NCBI RefSeq assembly: GCF_006965445.1
Contig: NZ_CP041356.1
Span: 124,001-188,000 of the forward strand
Length of the DNA: 64,000 nucleotides
Direction: 5' to 3'
Origin: Lactococcus protaetiae
GTDB taxonomy: Bacteria > Bacillota > Bacilli > Lactobacillales > Streptococcaceae
The first letter of the stretch is position 1, and every line of letters starts with the position of its first letter. Below, one piece after another: positions 1-8,780 of the stretch. A program made the translations under genes and the position numbers. The notes beneath the pieces were generated by a model. It was not told where the DNA came from, made no database searches, and saw only the letters and a list, made by a program, of their open reading frames with translations.

Positions 1-173
1 AGTCCTATAATCTCTTGAATTGTTGTTGATTTTCCTGCGCCATTCAGACCAATCAAGCCGACAAGTTCCCCATCACCAATCTCAAAATTAACTTCTTTTA
101 ATACTGGATTTCCTAGATATCCTCCAGTCAGATTCGTTACTTTTAGCACTACGTTATGTTCTCCAATTCTCAT
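1..173 (-). CDS. ecsA: ABC transporter ATP-binding protein EcsA (N-terminal part, cut by window start)
   Basis: ATP-binding subunit of an ABC exporter of the Ecs type; only the first 57 codons lie in the window. The reverse strand reads MRIGEHNVVLKVTNLTGGY followed by a Walker A motif, GLNGAGKST, around residues 44-52, which identifies an ABC ATPase. The Ecs assignment rests on the divergent hit gene, an arrangement common to lactococci, streptococci and bacilli. The ATG at 173 is the likely start. The rest of the protein and any ecsB partner are outside the window. Confidence 0.75.
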   Translation of the reverse strand, partial: MRIGEHNVVLKVTNLTGGYLGNPVLKEVNFEIGDGELVGLIGLNGAGKSTTIQEIIG

Positions 174-180
174 TAAATTT

Positions 181-604
181 GATATAATTGAGTTCAGATG
201 ATTAGAAATAAATGAAAAGTAATAGAGCATAAGTACTCTGTTTTACAAAAAAATCCCACATTTCTTAGCTCCATACTTTCAACATTTCACTGTCATTGGC
301 TTATCAAAAGTATGAAAAGCCAAGTCGTATTTTGATTATTTCTTGCCAATCAGACTCACATCTTGGTATAATTGAGTTCGCAACACCAGAAGCTCGGAGA
401 AAAGACAGCTCCGCTGTCCATTGGATTGCCATTTGGCGTTGCTGCTTTAGCAGCTTACAGCCAATGCCTTTTGCTCTTGGGGCTTTAGTCCCTAAGCAAA
501 CGGACAAATGTCCTATGGTCATGCGAAGCTATGTGCTAAAGCACAAAGAGCCAACTGGCATTTCTCTCCGCTTCTTGACGGTGTTACTCACATCTTGGTA
601 TAAT
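181..604 (+). repeat. Promoter-bearing repeat (type B), two full units plus an end
   Basis: No credible gene lies between ecsA and hit. The stretch holds three copies of an end sequence with an extended -10 box: TGATATAATTGAGTTC near 183, TTGGTATAATTGAGTTCG near 357 and TTGGTATAAT at 595. The last two are preceded by ACTCACATC. The same unit occurs inverted upstream of dinB (26922-27145). Inside are short hairpins such as GCTGCTTTAGCAGC and GTGCTAAAGCAC, the same hairpin design as in the type A repeats. Open frames of 107 and 72 codons here are composed of repeat sequence and are not called. Confidence 0.7.
575..604 (+). promoter_or_regulatory. Promoter of hit, inside a type B repeat
   Basis: A -35 box TTGACG (575-580), an 18-nt spacer and an extended -10 TGGTATAAT ending at 604. 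A second -10-like TATTATAAC lies at 612-620. The hit ribosome site GGAGG follows further downstream. Confidence 0.6.
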
Positions 605-651
605 CTTAGTATATTATAACATTTTCTTAACAAATTTCGGAGGCCATTCAA

Positions 652-1053
652 ATGGATAACTGTATCTTCTGCAAAATTATCGCTGGAGAAATTCCTAGTA
701 CTAAAGTTTATGAAGACGATGAAGTTCTCGCCTTCCTTGATATCACTCAGACAACTAAGGGGCATACTCTTCTAGTTCCTAAAAAACATTATCGAAATCT
801 TCTTGCGATGACAGGAGAAGAGTCTGCACAACTTTTTACTAAAGTGCCCAATATCGCCAATAAACTTATGAAAAATCTTGGTGCCAAGGGAATGAATATT
901 TTGCAAAACAATGAAGAAATTGCTGGTCAAACTGTTTTCCACACACATATTCATCTTATTCCGCGTTATGCAGAAAATGATGGCTTTATAGGTAAATTTA
1001 CACAACATGATTTTGATTTATCCGCAATCGCTGCTGAAATTTCCAAAGATTGA
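652..1053 (+). CDS. hit: HIT family nucleotide-binding hydrolase
   Basis: Small cytoplasmic nucleotide hydrolase or transferase of the histidine-triad family (Hint/PKCI-like), expected to act on nucleoside phosphoramidates or related AMP conjugates. The 133-residue protein starts MDNCIFCKIIAGEIPSTKVY and carries the triad motif HTHIHLIPR near residues 100-108. Length and both motifs are typical. A GGAGG ribosome site lies upstream of the ATG. It is divergent from ecsA, and its promoter appears to come from a repeated element. Confidence 0.93.
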   Translation: MDNCIFCKIIAGEIPSTKVYEDDEVLAFLDITQTTKGHTLLVPKKHYRNLLAMTGEESAQLFTKVPNIANKLMKNLGAKGMNILQNNEEIAGQTVFHTHIHLIPRYAENDGFIGKFTQHDFDLSAIAAEISKD

Positions 1054-1274
1054 CTATGCGTGTGAACAAGAGGGGAAATGCCCACATAATCACCAGAAAT
1101 CAACCTCTTGATAATATCTATCTATGATAAAGTTAGTCTAAGCTATTTTTATGACATAAAAAATGGCGCCAAGCACATTAATTTATAGTTTTCACTAACC
1201 TTTTTGATAAATACTACTACAATCAGATATGAAATAAAATAAATGGATATCTATGGCTAGCCTTATGAGATTTT
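1054..1274. other. Intergenic sequence, nothing recognised
   Basis: AT-rich sequence downstream of hit with no convincing ORF, RNA gene or strong terminator. It runs directly into the repeat at 1275. Confidence 0.5.
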
Positions 1275-1590
1275 GAAGTGATTACTTCATCAGTGGGAGA
1301 TTCTTTCTCTCCCGCTGATGTTAGGGCACAACCTCACATCAAAGATATGAGGTCACCCTGTCCCTGAAGTCTAAGCGCTAAAGCGCTAAGACCCTAGGGC
1401 AGTAGAACGAAAGCAAAGCTTGCCATTTCGCCTTATCGCTTTAGCGATTTAGAGTGAATGGACAGCGAAGCGAAGCGGAGATAGTGTTGCTTATCCCCCT
1501 ACCTAAAAGAGGTGGGGGAGTTGCCACTCCGACTAGGTGCTTTAGCACCCCAAAGGGCGAAGATAGCAGACACTTGCTTGGTTAAAATAA
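1275..1590 (-). repeat. Modular hairpin repeat, type A, copy 1
   Basis: Reverse complement of the copy at 32288-32625 through most of its length, including the end GAAGTGATTACTTCA and the central block with CAAAGATATGAGGTCACC. It contains perfect hairpins AGCGCTAAAGCGCT (near 1373), ATCGCTTTAGCGAT (1435-1448) and GGTGCTTTAGCACC (1536-1549). Its outer end (CACTTGCTTGGTTAAAAT) provides the -35 box of the next gene. Confidence 0.75.
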
Positions 1591-1602
1591 AACCAGTATA
1601 AT
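1574..1602 (+). promoter_or_regulatory. Promoter of the coiled-coil gene at 1621
   Basis: TTGCTT (1574-1579), 17 nt, TATAAT (1597-1602), followed by an AGGAGG ribosome site at 1610-1615. The -35 box lies in the repeat end, whose consensus there is GCACTTGCTTTGATAAAA. Confidence 0.65.
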
Positions 1603-1620
1603 ATAAATCAGGAGGTTCCT

Positions 1621-1842
1621 ATGATAGACTTCTTTAATGATATGAAAAAACTGTTATCCGAATTGACAGAAGAAATTGATACGTTAAAATTAAATGTTGA
1701 ACGTGTGCAGACAGAAGCAAAAAAAGCTGAACGCACTGGTCAAGATATTCAGAGAAAAGTCACTGAATTTCAAGTGGCAACTCAACCTAAAATTGATAAA
1801 ATAAATGAACTTGTGGAAAAGATAAACAAAAAAGCTGACTAA
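1621..1842 (+). CDS. Small coiled-coil protein of unknown function
   Basis: A 73-residue acidic/basic helical protein with no membrane segment or signal peptide. Heptad-like spacing of L/V/I residues runs from about residue 8 to the end (for example LTEEIDTLKLNVERVQTEA), consistent with one long coiled coil. A strong AGGAGG ribosome site and a good promoter support expression. The stop codon is built into the terminator hairpin. I do not recognise the family. It could be a small structural or regulatory partner, but no function should be assumed. Confidence 0.75.
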   Translation: MIDFFNDMKKLLSELTEEIDTLKLNVERVQTEAKKAERTGQDIQRKVTEFQVATQPKIDKINELVEKINKKAD

Positions 1843-1854
1843 GTCAGCTTTTTT
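1826..1854 (+). terminator. Intrinsic terminator overlapping the stop codon
   Basis: Hairpin AAAAAAGCTGACT / AAGTCAGCTTTTTT with a T run. It overlaps the TAA at 1840-1842 and could also serve the converging gene at 1844-2200. Confidence 0.85.
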
Positions 1855-2200
1855 TATTTTTATTTGATTTTTTCTGCTGTTTGTAAAATTGTATTCCCCA
1901 AAAAATCCCCATCACTTGCGATATAATAAAACCGCCAATAATGACTAGTAGTTTTTCTGTATCATGGTGCTGAATATAAGTGAATGTATGCTGTGAATAA
2001 TATAGCACACCAATAACAAAGACCATGACAATATTCATAGCAATGATGCGGCTATACCTTCCTTTTTTACTCTCCCAAAAACTAAGAAAAAGGAGTAGGA
2101 TTGCCACTAGTTCAAGACCTATCAATGTTAGATTTAAAATCTGAAAGAGGTAGGCAATGCCAAAAACAATTGTAATAAAACCCCATAGAAATAGTAACAT
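1844..2200 (-). CDS. Small integral membrane protein, unknown
   Basis: A 118-residue very hydrophobic protein with about four transmembrane segments (roughly residues 3-22, 25-43, 51-70 and 84-105) and a Lys/Asn-rich cytoplasmic tail (KQQKKSNKNKKS). It has no catalytic motif and I cannot assign a family. The gene converges on the coiled-coil gene and shares its terminator region. A possible -10 (TAAAAT) lies only 5 nt before the ATG, next to AGGGT. Confidence 0.65.
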   Translation of the reverse strand: MLLFLWGFITIVFGIAYLFQILNLTLIGLELVAILLLFLSFWESKKGRYSRIIAMNIVMVFVIGVLYYSQHTFTYIQHHDTEKLLVIIGGFIISQVMGIFWGIQFYKQQKKSNKNKKS

Positions 2201-2244
2201 ACCCTATTTTAACACGATTTTTAAAATTGTACAATCAATATAAG

Positions 2245-2270
2245 AAAAAAGAGACCGAAATCTCTTTTTT
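2245..2270 (-). terminator. Terminator of the rplK-rplA operon
   Basis: Stem AAAAAGAGA / TCTCTTTTT with a T run on the reverse strand, just after the rplA stop. Confidence 0.85.
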
Positions 2271-2279
2271 ATCTCTTCA

Positions 2280-2969
2280 TTAGAAAGAAGCTGCATCAAC
2301 TTTCACACCAGGACCCATAGTTGTTGTAACTGAAAGGTTCGAAATGTAAGTTCCTTTAGCTGCTGATGGTTTGGCAGCAACAACTACGGCGTTAATTGCT
2401 TTGAAGTTTTCAACAAGTTTATCTGTATCAAATGAAACTTTACCAATTGGCACATGAATGTTACCAGCTTTATCAGCACGGTAGTTAACTTTACCAGCTT
2501 TTGATTCTTCAACTGCTTTAGTCACATCCATAGTAACTGTACCAGTTTTAGGGTTTGGCATAAGATTACGTGGGCCAAGGACACGTCCAAGACGACCAAC
2601 AACTGCCATCATGTCAGGTGTTGCGATGACAACGTCAAAGTCTAACCAGCCACCGTTGATTTTAGTAACAAGTTCTTCAGCGCCTACAAAGTCTGCACCA
2701 GCTGCTGTTGCTTCTTCAGCTTTCGCTCCTTTAGCGAAAACGAGAACACGAGCAGTTTTACCAGTTCCGTTTGGCAATACCATTGCTCCACGAATTTGTT
2801 GGTCAGATTTTTTAGTGTCAATGTTAAGATTGTAAGCAACTTCTACAGTTGCATCAAATTTTGCAAATGAAGTTTCTTTTGCAAGTGCTACAGCTTCTTC
2901 TACGCTGTAGGCTTTAGTTGCGTCGATTTTTTCAATCGCAGCGCGCAATGCTTTGCTTTTTTTAGCCAT
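2280..2969 (-). CDS. rplA: 50S ribosomal protein L1
   Basis: Ribosomal protein that binds 23S rRNA at the mobile L1 stalk and helps release the E-site tRNA; in many bacteria it also represses its own operon. The 229-residue protein starts [16 protein letters not shown] and contains the conserved block [16 protein letters not shown] around residues 125-140. Full length. It lies downstream of rplK in the usual order, but with an unusually long spacer of 199 nt. Confidence 0.98.
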   Translation of the reverse strand: MAKKSKALRAAIEKIDATKAYSVEEAVALAKETSFAKFDATVEVAYNLNIDTKKSDQQIRGAMVLPNGTGKTARVLVFAKGAKAEEATAAGADFVGAEELVTKINGGWLDFDVVIATPDMMAVVGRLGRVLGPRNLMPNPKTGTVTMDVTKAVEESKAGKVNYRADKAGNIHVPIGKVSFDTDKLVENFKAINAVVVAAKPSAAKGTYISNLSVTTTMGPGVKVDAASF

Positions 2970-3168
2970 TTCTATTTCTCCTTGTGGTAATATCGGTTGT
3001 CTGTCTTAACGACAGCCTTCCACTTAAATGTGTGGATTGCATGTGTGACTTTTTCTGAACTCATAATATACGAGTCTCGAAATTTTGTTCGAAGTGCGAG
3101 GCGCGGCAGGTTCCAAAGCCTACTTAGGTAGGTAAGGTTTCTGTCAACGAAGCAATTCTAGTGAAATT
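2970..3168 (-). promoter_or_regulatory. Long rplK-rplA spacer, possible L1-binding leader
   Basis: The two ribosomal genes are separated by 199 nt, with several short inverted repeats (for example CTACCTAAGTAGG and CTGTCGTTAAGACAG on the reverse strand). L1 autoregulation through a structured leader is known in other bacteria, so this spacer may hold an L1 target or an internal promoter. This is inference from length and hairpins only. Confidence 0.3.
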
Positions 3169-3594
3169 TTAGTCAGTAACAGTGAATCCCATAGATTTCG
3201 CAGTACCCTCAATCATTGACATTGCAGATTCAACTGATGATGCGTTAAGGTCAGGCATTTTAAGCTCTGCAATTTCTTTGATTTGTGCTTTGGTTACTGA
3301 AGCAACTTTTGTTTTGTTAGGTTCACCTGAACCTTTTTGAACGCCTGCTGCTTTCTTCAACAAAACTGCTGCTGGAGGAGTTTTTGTGATGAATGTAAAT
3401 GATTTGTCTTCATAAACTGAGATAACAACTGGGATAATCATACCAGCTTGATCAGCTGTACGAGCGTTGAATTCTTTTGTGAATCCCATGATGTTAACAC
3501 CTGCTTGACCTAAAGCTGGACCAACTGGTGGAGCTGGTGTTGCTTTACCGGCAGGGATTTGCAATTTAACGAGTTTTTCTACTTGTTTAGCCAC
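3169..3594 (-). CDS. rplK: 50S ribosomal protein L11
   Basis: L11 of the GTPase-associated centre on 23S rRNA, needed for factor binding and stringent-response sensing. The 141-residue protein starts [32 protein letters not shown] in the normal way and has the C-terminal RNA-binding block ending SMGFTVTD. Full length, with a good ribosome site (AAGGAGAAC). First gene of the L11-L1 operon. Confidence 0.98.
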   Translation of the reverse strand: MAKQVEKLVKLQIPAGKATPAPPVGPALGQAGVNIMGFTKEFNARTADQAGMIIPVVISVYEDKSFTFITKTPPAAVLLKKAAGVQKGSGEPNKTKVASVTKAQIKEIAELKMPDLNASSVESAMSMIEGTAKSMGFTVTD

Positions 3595-3687
3595 GATAAA
3601 TGTTCTCCTTATGTTTGTTTTCGTGATGTGGTATGATGCTGCTCTTTGCAGCTTCCACGCCTGTATGACAAAAATGCATACCTGTCT

Positions 3688-3716
3688 ATTTTACTGTTTT
3701 ATTTATCTTTTGTCAA
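3688..3716 (-). promoter_or_regulatory. Promoter of rplK-rplA
   Basis: Consensus-like TTGACA (3716-3711), exactly 17 nt, TAAAAT (3693-3688) on the reverse strand. About 85 nt of leader precede rplK. Confidence 0.8.
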
Positions 3717-3728
3717 TCAATTTTTGTC

Positions 3729-3757
3729 CATAGGCGTGAAAAAACGCCCTATAGAAT
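3729..3757. terminator. Weak hairpin after yozE
   Basis: Stem ATAGGCGT / ACGCCCTAT around an A/T loop, just beyond the yozE stop. The T run is in the loop rather than after the stem, so termination is uncertain. Confidence 0.4.
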
Positions 3758-3758
3758 T

Positions 3759-3974
3759 TCATGATTCTAAATACAACTGCCAGATATCATCAAACAATGT
3801 CAGGTTAAAATAAAACGGTGCATGAGTTTCTAAATATGAGGAAACTTCTTCAAAGTTCTTAGATTGTTTTGGAAAAAGTGGGTCACGAAAGGCAAGGTTA
3901 GCAAGACGAGTGATGTCATCAACCTCTACTGGCGACTTGTGGCGCATCAAAAATGTATAAAATGGTGTACTCAT
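3759..3974 (-). CDS. YozE family protein
   Basis: A 71-residue helical protein of the YozE (SAM-domain-like) family, found widely in Firmicutes and without a firmly known role. Recognised by [11 protein letters not shown] near the N-terminus and [14 protein letters not shown] in the middle. It overlaps the msrA stop by 4 nt (ATGA type), so it is translationally coupled to msrA. Confidence 0.88.
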   Translation of the reverse strand: MSTPFYTFLMRHKSPVEVDDITRLANLAFRDPLFPKQSKNFEEVSSYLETHAPFYFNLTLFDDIWQLYLES

Positions 3975-4510
3975 TTCTTGATTTCCTTATTTTTATTAGC
4001 CCAATTTTCCTCAATGAATTCATGGCGAATTCGACTTGACTCAGCATAATGTTCTGGATTTTTCTTGTAAAAACCTTGATGATACTCTTCTGCTGACCAG
4101 AACTTTTGTACAGGTTCAATTTTTGTCACAATAGGTGAATCAAAATTTCCTGTTTCTTGAAGATGAGCTTTACTTTCTTCTGCTATCGCTCTTTGTGTTT
4201 CATTTTCTACAAAAATAACAGGGCGATAGTTATCTCCTCGGTCTTCAAATTGTCCGAAAGCATCCGTTGGATCTGTTAGTGTCCAGTAAATTTCAACTAA
4301 ATCTTTGAAACTAATCTTTTCATTATCAAAGATTATTTCTACTGCTTCTGTATGACCTGTAATATGCATTTTCACTTGTTCATAGGTTGGATACTCAAAA
4401 TCTCCACCTGTATATCCACTTGTTACAGAGAGTATACCATTGCGCTCCTCAAAGGGTTGAACCATACACCAAAAACATCCGCCTGCAAATGTTGCTTTTT
4501 CTTTTACCAT
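3971..4510 (-). CDS. msrA: Peptide methionine-S-sulfoxide reductase MsrA
   Basis: Repairs oxidised proteins by reducing the S epimer of methionine sulfoxide. The 179-residue protein has the catalytic motif GGCFWCM near residues 10-16, with the nucleophilic Cys in GCFW, and the family motifs YTGG and EEYHQGFY. Full length, single domain, no MsrB fusion. It forms a two-gene unit with yozE. Confidence 0.96.
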   Translation of the reverse strand: MVKEKATFAGGCFWCMVQPFEERNGILSVTSGYTGGDFEYPTYEQVKMHITGHTEAVEIIFDNEKISFKDLVEIYWTLTDPTDAFGQFEDRGDNYRPVIFVENETQRAIAEESKAHLQETGNFDSPIVTKIEPVQKFWSAEEYHQGFYKKNPEHYAESSRIRHEFIEENWANKNKEIKK

Positions 4511-4608
4511 TTTCCCTCCTCATTATCAATAATGATAACCTTCTAGCCACATCAACTGCCTATTATCTATTTTAATTGTCTTGTGAAATATTATAGCACA
4601 GTCATAAA

Positions 4609-4636
4609 AAAAGTAGCCTGTAAAGCTACTTTTAAA
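4609..4636 (-). terminator. Terminator of the cvfB transcript
   Basis: Hairpin AAAAGTAGC / GCTACTTTT followed by seven T on the reverse strand. It lies about 210 nt beyond the cvfB stop because a type A repeat is present between them. Confidence 0.75.
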
Positions 4637-4640
4637 TTTT

Positions 4641-4835
4641 AAATCCCCTTAGTGCGTGCTATCTCCGCTTCGCTACGCTGTCCATCCTTGCTACGGTGTG
4701 ACCTCATGCAGACCGTTGCAGCTTTAGCTGTGTACGGATTGCTTAGTTGTTACACCTAGAGGTTATAACCCTAAATTTAGTGGAAATTAAAACTCTCACT
4801 AGACAAGACTTGACTTCATCACTGACAGAAATCTT
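4641..4835 (+). repeat. Modular hairpin repeat, type A, copy 2 (diverged)
   Basis: Shares GTGCGTGCTATCTCCGCTTC at the left, the central GCAGCTTTAGCTG hairpin with CACCTAGAGGTT, and the right end AAGACTTGACTTCATCA with other copies. It sits between the cvfB stop and the cvfB terminator. Confidence 0.7.
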
Positions 4836-4848
4836 GTCAGTAACATAA

Positions 4849-5702
4849 TTAATCTATCAACTCGCTTCCTGCTGGGCTTTGTTTAATTTTTCCTGCTTTC
4901 ATCAAACCACCAAGCGCTTTTTTGAATTGACCTTTTGAAATACCGAAAGTGGCTTTGATATCATCTGGATTAGATTTATCATTAAAAGGCATTTTGCCAC
5001 CCATACTTTGTAAGTATGCAAGAATCATCTGTGCATCTGCATCAAGCATTTCATAAGCTCGTGGTTTTGCAGACAGGTTAAGGCTACGGTCTTCTTTACG
5101 GAAGCCAATCACACGTACTTGAAGTTCTTGACCTATTCGTAAATTGCTGAAACGTTCGTTAGGATGTATGAACCCTAGCATATTGTTATCAGGTAAATAA
5201 ACAAAGGTTCCAGATTCTTTATTTCGATAAACAATTGCACGAAGATTTTGATTTTGCATATTATCAAAAGCTGGACCAGCTAGTTTCCAAAAATCTTCAT
5301 GCCAAGCAAGATGTCCCCAAATCCGCTCTTTTTTATCCACAATAAGTTTTACATAAAGTTTGTCACCAACTTTTGGCCAGAGCTCTTTTTCCAAAGGCAA
5401 ATCATCAAGAGATACGACAATATCTTTTCCAGGTAAGCCAGTATCTACAAAGACACCTAAATCGCGACGAACATCAGTCACACTTCCCAACCAAATTGTT
5501 CAAGCGTAGCTTGTTGTGGTAGCGTTGTCAATCGTCTATGTTCATCTTTATCCACATAAACTAACCCTGTCACCACGTCACCAATCGAATATTCTCCTTC
5601 AGTCTTATCCAAACGTAGCAAATCTTCTCCCTTTTGGAGAAAATAGAAGCGCTCGCTCTGTTCCACAATAATTGCGGAAATCGTTTTTGCTATAATACTC
5701 AT
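4849..5702 (-). pseudogene. cvfB: S1 RNA-binding protein CvfB, frameshifted
   Basis: CvfB/YitL-type protein with S1-like domains and a C-terminal winged helix, implicated in RNA binding and virulence regulation in other Firmicutes. The first 74 codons end LEQFGWEV then stop. The rest continues in another frame as GSVTDVRRDLGVFVDTGLP and runs to the normal C-terminus (FKKALGGLMKAGKIKQ). Adding one G to the GGG run at 5486-5488 would restore a continuous reading of about 284 residues (QFGWGSVTDVR). Either a recent one-base deletion or a base-calling error. It lies downstream of frr. Confidence 0.88.
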
Positions 5703-5719
5703 TTATACCTCTTTTAACT

Positions 5720-5838
5720 TAGCGCGCACTTACTTCGATGAAACCATAATATTTACTGACAGAATCGCTATCAGGACAGCTAGCCCCCATATTTACTGAC
5801 AGAATTTTTGTCAGTAAATATTATTTGAAAACTAGCAA
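5720..5838. other. frr-cvfB spacer with a repeat end and CTGTCAG motifs
   Basis: GCGCACTTACTTCGAT at 5721-5736 matches the left end of the type A repeat, without the rest of the element. It is followed by several TACTGACAGAAT motifs, including an inverted pair at 5793-5820. Confidence 0.5.
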
Positions 5839-6396
5839 TTAGATATCCAAAAGTTCTTTTTCTTTATCTGCTGCAAGTTTATCCGCTTCTTTTACTGCAT
5901 CATCAGTTGCTTTTTGAATCTCTTTTTCAAGAGATTTAAGGTCATCTTCTGTGATTTCTTTTGCTTTTTCAGATTTTTTCGCAGTATCCATTGCATCACG
6001 GCGAATATTACGAATAGCAATTTTTGCAGATTCAATCACTTTACCCATATCTTTGACAAGTTCACGACGGCGTTCTTCAGTCAACATTGGAATAACCAAG
6101 CGAATAACAGAACCATCATTTGCTGGTGTGATACCGAGATCAGACTCATACAATGCTTTTTCAATATCCTTCAAAATTGACTTATCAAAAGGTGTAATCA
6201 TCAGAACACGTGCCTCAGGGATAGTAATTGAAGCTAATTGATTAAGAGGGGTAGGAGCACCATAATACTCCACTTGAATACGGTCAAGTAAACTTGCATT
6301 TGCGCGTCCTGCACGAATGTGACCCAAGTCACGTTGCAAGCTTCCCAATGAATTTTTCATGCGGTCTTGAGCCGTTGTTACTATTTCGTTTGCCAT
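5839..6396 (-). CDS. frr: Ribosome recycling factor
   Basis: Splits post-termination ribosomes together with EF-G. The 185-residue protein has the conserved features [15 protein letters not shown] near residues 24-38, [16 protein letters not shown], and the C-terminal helix. Full length. It lies 112 nt downstream of pyrH, the usual pairing. The spacer carries several TGTCAGTA motifs. Confidence 0.97.
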   Translation of the reverse strand: MANEIVTTAQDRMKNSLGSLQRDLGHIRAGRANASLLDRIQVEYYGAPTPLNQLASITIPEARVLMITPFDKSILKDIEKALYESDLGITPANDGSVIRLVIPMLTEERRRELVKDMGKVIESAKIAIRNIRRDAMDTAKKSEKAKEITEDDLKSLEKEIQKATDDAVKEADKLAADKEKELLDI

Positions 6397-6508
6397 AATT
6401 AAATGATTTACCTGCTGTCAGTATATTACAGGTTTTCTTCCTTTCTTTTCTCGGAAAATTCTCACTGACAGAATTCCTGTCAGCAAATTTCAACTCTTGT
6501 CAGTAAAA

Positions 6509-7225
6509 TTACTCTACTGTTGTTCCAATTTCTTCACCACGGACTACTCGTTTAATGTTTCCTGGTTTATTCATATTAAAAACAACAAGCGGAATATGGT
6601 TATCCATTGACATTGTTGATGCAGTGCTGTCCATGACGTGCAACCCTTTCGTAATCACATCCATGTGAGTCAATGTCGCAAATTTAGTGGCTGTTTCATC
6701 AAGTTTAGGGTCTGCATTATAGACACCATCAACTCCATTTTTAGCCATCAAAATCACATCAGCATTGATTTCAGCAGCACGTAAGGCTGAAGTTGTATCT
6801 GTTGAGAAGTAAGGTGAGCCTGTACCACCAGCAAAAATCACAACTCGACCTTTTTCTAAATGTCGTTCTGCACGACGGCGAATGTAGGGTTCGGCAACGG
6901 CCTTCATCTCGATTGCAGTCATCACACGAGTGTCTACTCCAAGATTTTCCAATGCGCTTTGGATAAACAAGCCATTTTGAATTGTTGCAAGCATTCCCAT
7001 ATAATCTGCTTGAGCGCGTTCCATTCCTGCCTTTTCCCCGGTGATACCGCGCCAAACATTACCACCACCACAAACAATCGCAAGTTCAGCACCTAAATCA
7101 TGCACTTCTTTTAACTCTTGAGCAACGACTTTTGCAACTTCGGGGTCAAAACCAAAACCTTTCTCTCCAGAAAGTGCTTCCCCAGAAAGCTTTAATAGTA
7201 CACGTTTATATTTAATATCAGACAT
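6509..7225 (-). CDS. pyrH: Uridylate kinase
   Basis: Phosphorylates UMP to UDP in pyrimidine nucleotide synthesis; hexameric amino acid kinase fold. The 238-residue protein begins [20 protein letters not shown] and has the motifs [10 protein letters not shown] and [20 protein letters not shown]. Full length. First gene of pyrH-frr, with an AGGTGC ribosome site. Confidence 0.97.
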   Translation of the reverse strand: MSDIKYKRVLLKLSGEALSGEKGFGFDPEVAKVVAQELKEVHDLGAELAIVCGGGNVWRGITGEKAGMERAQADYMGMLATIQNGLFIQSALENLGVDTRVMTAIEMKAVAEPYIRRRAERHLEKGRVVIFAGGTGSPYFSTDTTSALRAAEINADVILMAKNGVDGVYNADPKLDETATKFATLTHMDVITKGLHVMDSTASTMSMDNHIPLVVFNMNKPGNIKRVVRGEEIGTTVE

Positions 7226-7273
7226 ATTGCACCTATTCTATCTATTTTTTCCATTTTACCATATATTCGCAAC

Positions 7274-7297
7274 AAAAAAAAGGCTGATAACAGCCCA
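7274..7297 (-). terminator. Terminator between the 7.3-10 kb operon and pyrH
   Basis: GGGCTG TTAT CAGCC followed by eight T on the reverse strand. It separates the unknown operon upstream from pyrH-frr. Confidence 0.85.
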
Positions 7298-7317
7298 CAT
7301 AAAAAAATTCTTTATCA

Positions 7318-8271
7318 TTAGCCCCAGCAACCATTGAAATCGTCATCGTTATTATTCAGTCCTATATTCTCAGAAGCAAAATTTTCCACAATCAAATCAC
7401 TCGTATCTTCAGATCTCATCTGAATATTCATGATGAAATCCCAAATTTTCGCTTCCTCCTCAGCAAACTGACCTTTGCGAATCTTTCTTTTGAGATGATT
7501 ATCGTTGTATAGACACCAAGGAATTTTGTAAGCTTTCATCCATTTTCTTCGACGTTTCAGTGCAAAATAGGAATCATCATTAACCAAAAATGCATCAATC
7601 CGTCGTGCTACTCTCTCAAAATCACGTTCAGTAAGTACAGAAATTGGACCAAAAATAAATCGAATATCAAAATCCACTTCAGGCTTGAATTCATAAAGTT
7701 CTTCCATAGAATAATGACTAACGTAACAACGAATGCCTTGCCCCACAAGAAATTCAAAAATTTTACGGAAATACAAATCTTTTGAGCCATTGCCTCCCAC
7801 ATAAATTTCCAAATCTTTGTCAATAGACTTAGTCGTCGTCAATACAGAGGAATCATAGCCTCTCTCTAAGTCCAAGTTAATCAACTCGCCAAGCAACAAA
7901 TCATAACCCTTATCAGCGTTCATTCGCCCATAAAGTAAACTTGGTAAATCCTTAACGATGGTCGGATAATCTGCCAACATTTTACTTTTTTCATCTGTTT
8001 TATAAAACTCAGAAGGAGCCACCAAAATCACATCAAACAGTGAACCAAAGTCAAAAGCTGTATAAGAGCGTATCTCATCAATCCCACCATAAGCAAAAAT
8101 CAGGTCGTAAGCTACGCCGTACTCTCTACGTTTTTTGAAAACATGATCTACATCATCGTACACTGCTGTCAGCGACGACTGTTCCTCCTTTTTTTCGCTG
8201 ATAAAACCAACGATACGATGACAAAATAATGAAGCCGTCATTCCCTGCGAGCACGCGATATAAATAAACAT
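7318..8271 (-). CDS. Orphan PTS EIIB-like protein, unknown function
   Basis: A 317-residue protein whose first ~140 residues resemble a lactose/cellobiose-type PTS EIIB domain. There is an early Cys loop, IYIACSQGMTAS, then FDVILVAPSEFY, then LLYGRMNADKGYDLL, matching in order the phosphocysteine loop, the DVILLGPQ strand and the YGxMDG loop of that family. Residues about 155-270 (LEIYVGGNGSKDLYFRKI onward) may be a second, Cys-less copy of the same fold. No EIIA or EIIC gene is nearby, so a regulatory or sensing role is as likely as sugar transport. ATG at 8271 is preferred over an upstream ATG because it starts right before the EIIB strand and follows GGGGTG. Last gene of a four-gene operon. 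Confidence 0.6.
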   Translation of the reverse strand: MFIYIACSQGMTASLFCHRIVGFISEKKEEQSSLTAVYDDVDHVFKKRREYGVAYDLIFAYGGIDEIRSYTAFDFGSLFDVILVAPSEFYKTDEKSKMLADYPTIVKDLPSLLYGRMNADKGYDLLLGELINLDLERGYDSSVLTTTKSIDKDLEIYVGGNGSKDLYFRKIFEFLVGQGIRCYVSHYSMEELYEFKPEVDFDIRFIFGPISVLTERDFERVARRIDAFLVNDDSYFALKRRRKWMKAYKIPWCLYNDNHLKRKIRKGQFAEEEAKIWDFIMNIQMRSEDTSDLIVENFASENIGLNNNDDDFNGCWG

Positions 8272-8308
8272 TTTCACCCCTTTGTATTTTACAAAATCTC
8301 CTAAGCCT

Positions 8309-8767
8309 TCAACGGAGCCAATCAACCACTTTGGAAATCAATACCATCATCATTGGTATAAAAACAAAAAGACCAATTATCACAAAAATGATATTCGTTC
8401 TCTTGAAGCCTAACCAGATTTGACGCCCCGCACTCATTTTACCAACTTCTTCAAGAGAAAGTTCATCTACGCTGTTGACGTGTTTTAGACTGTATTTCCA
8501 CAAGAGACTCGCAGGAATCCGTAATTGATTGAGTCGTACATCTCCATCCTTCATAATTTCAATGTCATTACCCATCCAAGTTGCCATATTCCCGATAAAT
8601 AGATTTGCTCCATAAGATTGCTTCGCCATCTCCCAATCGTAAGGTTTTACTAGCAACTCTAACTGATCACGCACGGGGAAAAAACGCACTTGTCCATTAT
8701 CGAACTCTAAGCGTAGTCGCACCCCTGGTAGCATTTCTGCTTTTATACATTTGGGAAAGCTTTCCAT
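8309..8767 (-). CDS. DUF2442-like protein with a C-terminal membrane anchor
   Basis: A 152-residue protein. Residues 1-95 (for example LPGVRLRLEFDNGQVRFFPV and GDVRLNQLRIPASLLWKYS) resemble the DUF2442 fold, a small domain of unclear function often found in mobile or toxin-linked operons. One transmembrane segment near residues 126-147 (IIFVIIGLFVFIPMMMVLI) ends the protein, so the soluble domain should face the cytoplasm. AAGGAGAAT supports the ATG at 8767. Third gene of the operon. Confidence 0.55.
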   Translation of the reverse strand: MESFPKCIKAEMLPGVRLRLEFDNGQVRFFPVRDQLELLVKPYDWEMAKQSYGANLFIGNMATWMGNDIEIMKDGDVRLNQLRIPASLLWKYSLKHVNSVDELSLEEVGKMSAGRQIWLGFKRTNIIFVIIGLFVFIPMMMVLISKVVDWLR

Positions 8768-8780
8768 GAAATTCTCCTTT

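Noticed and set aside
296-619. 107-codon forward frame before hit (and a 72-codon reverse frame at 304-522)
   Set aside because: Entirely made of type B repeat sequence, no ribosome site, no protein-like composition.
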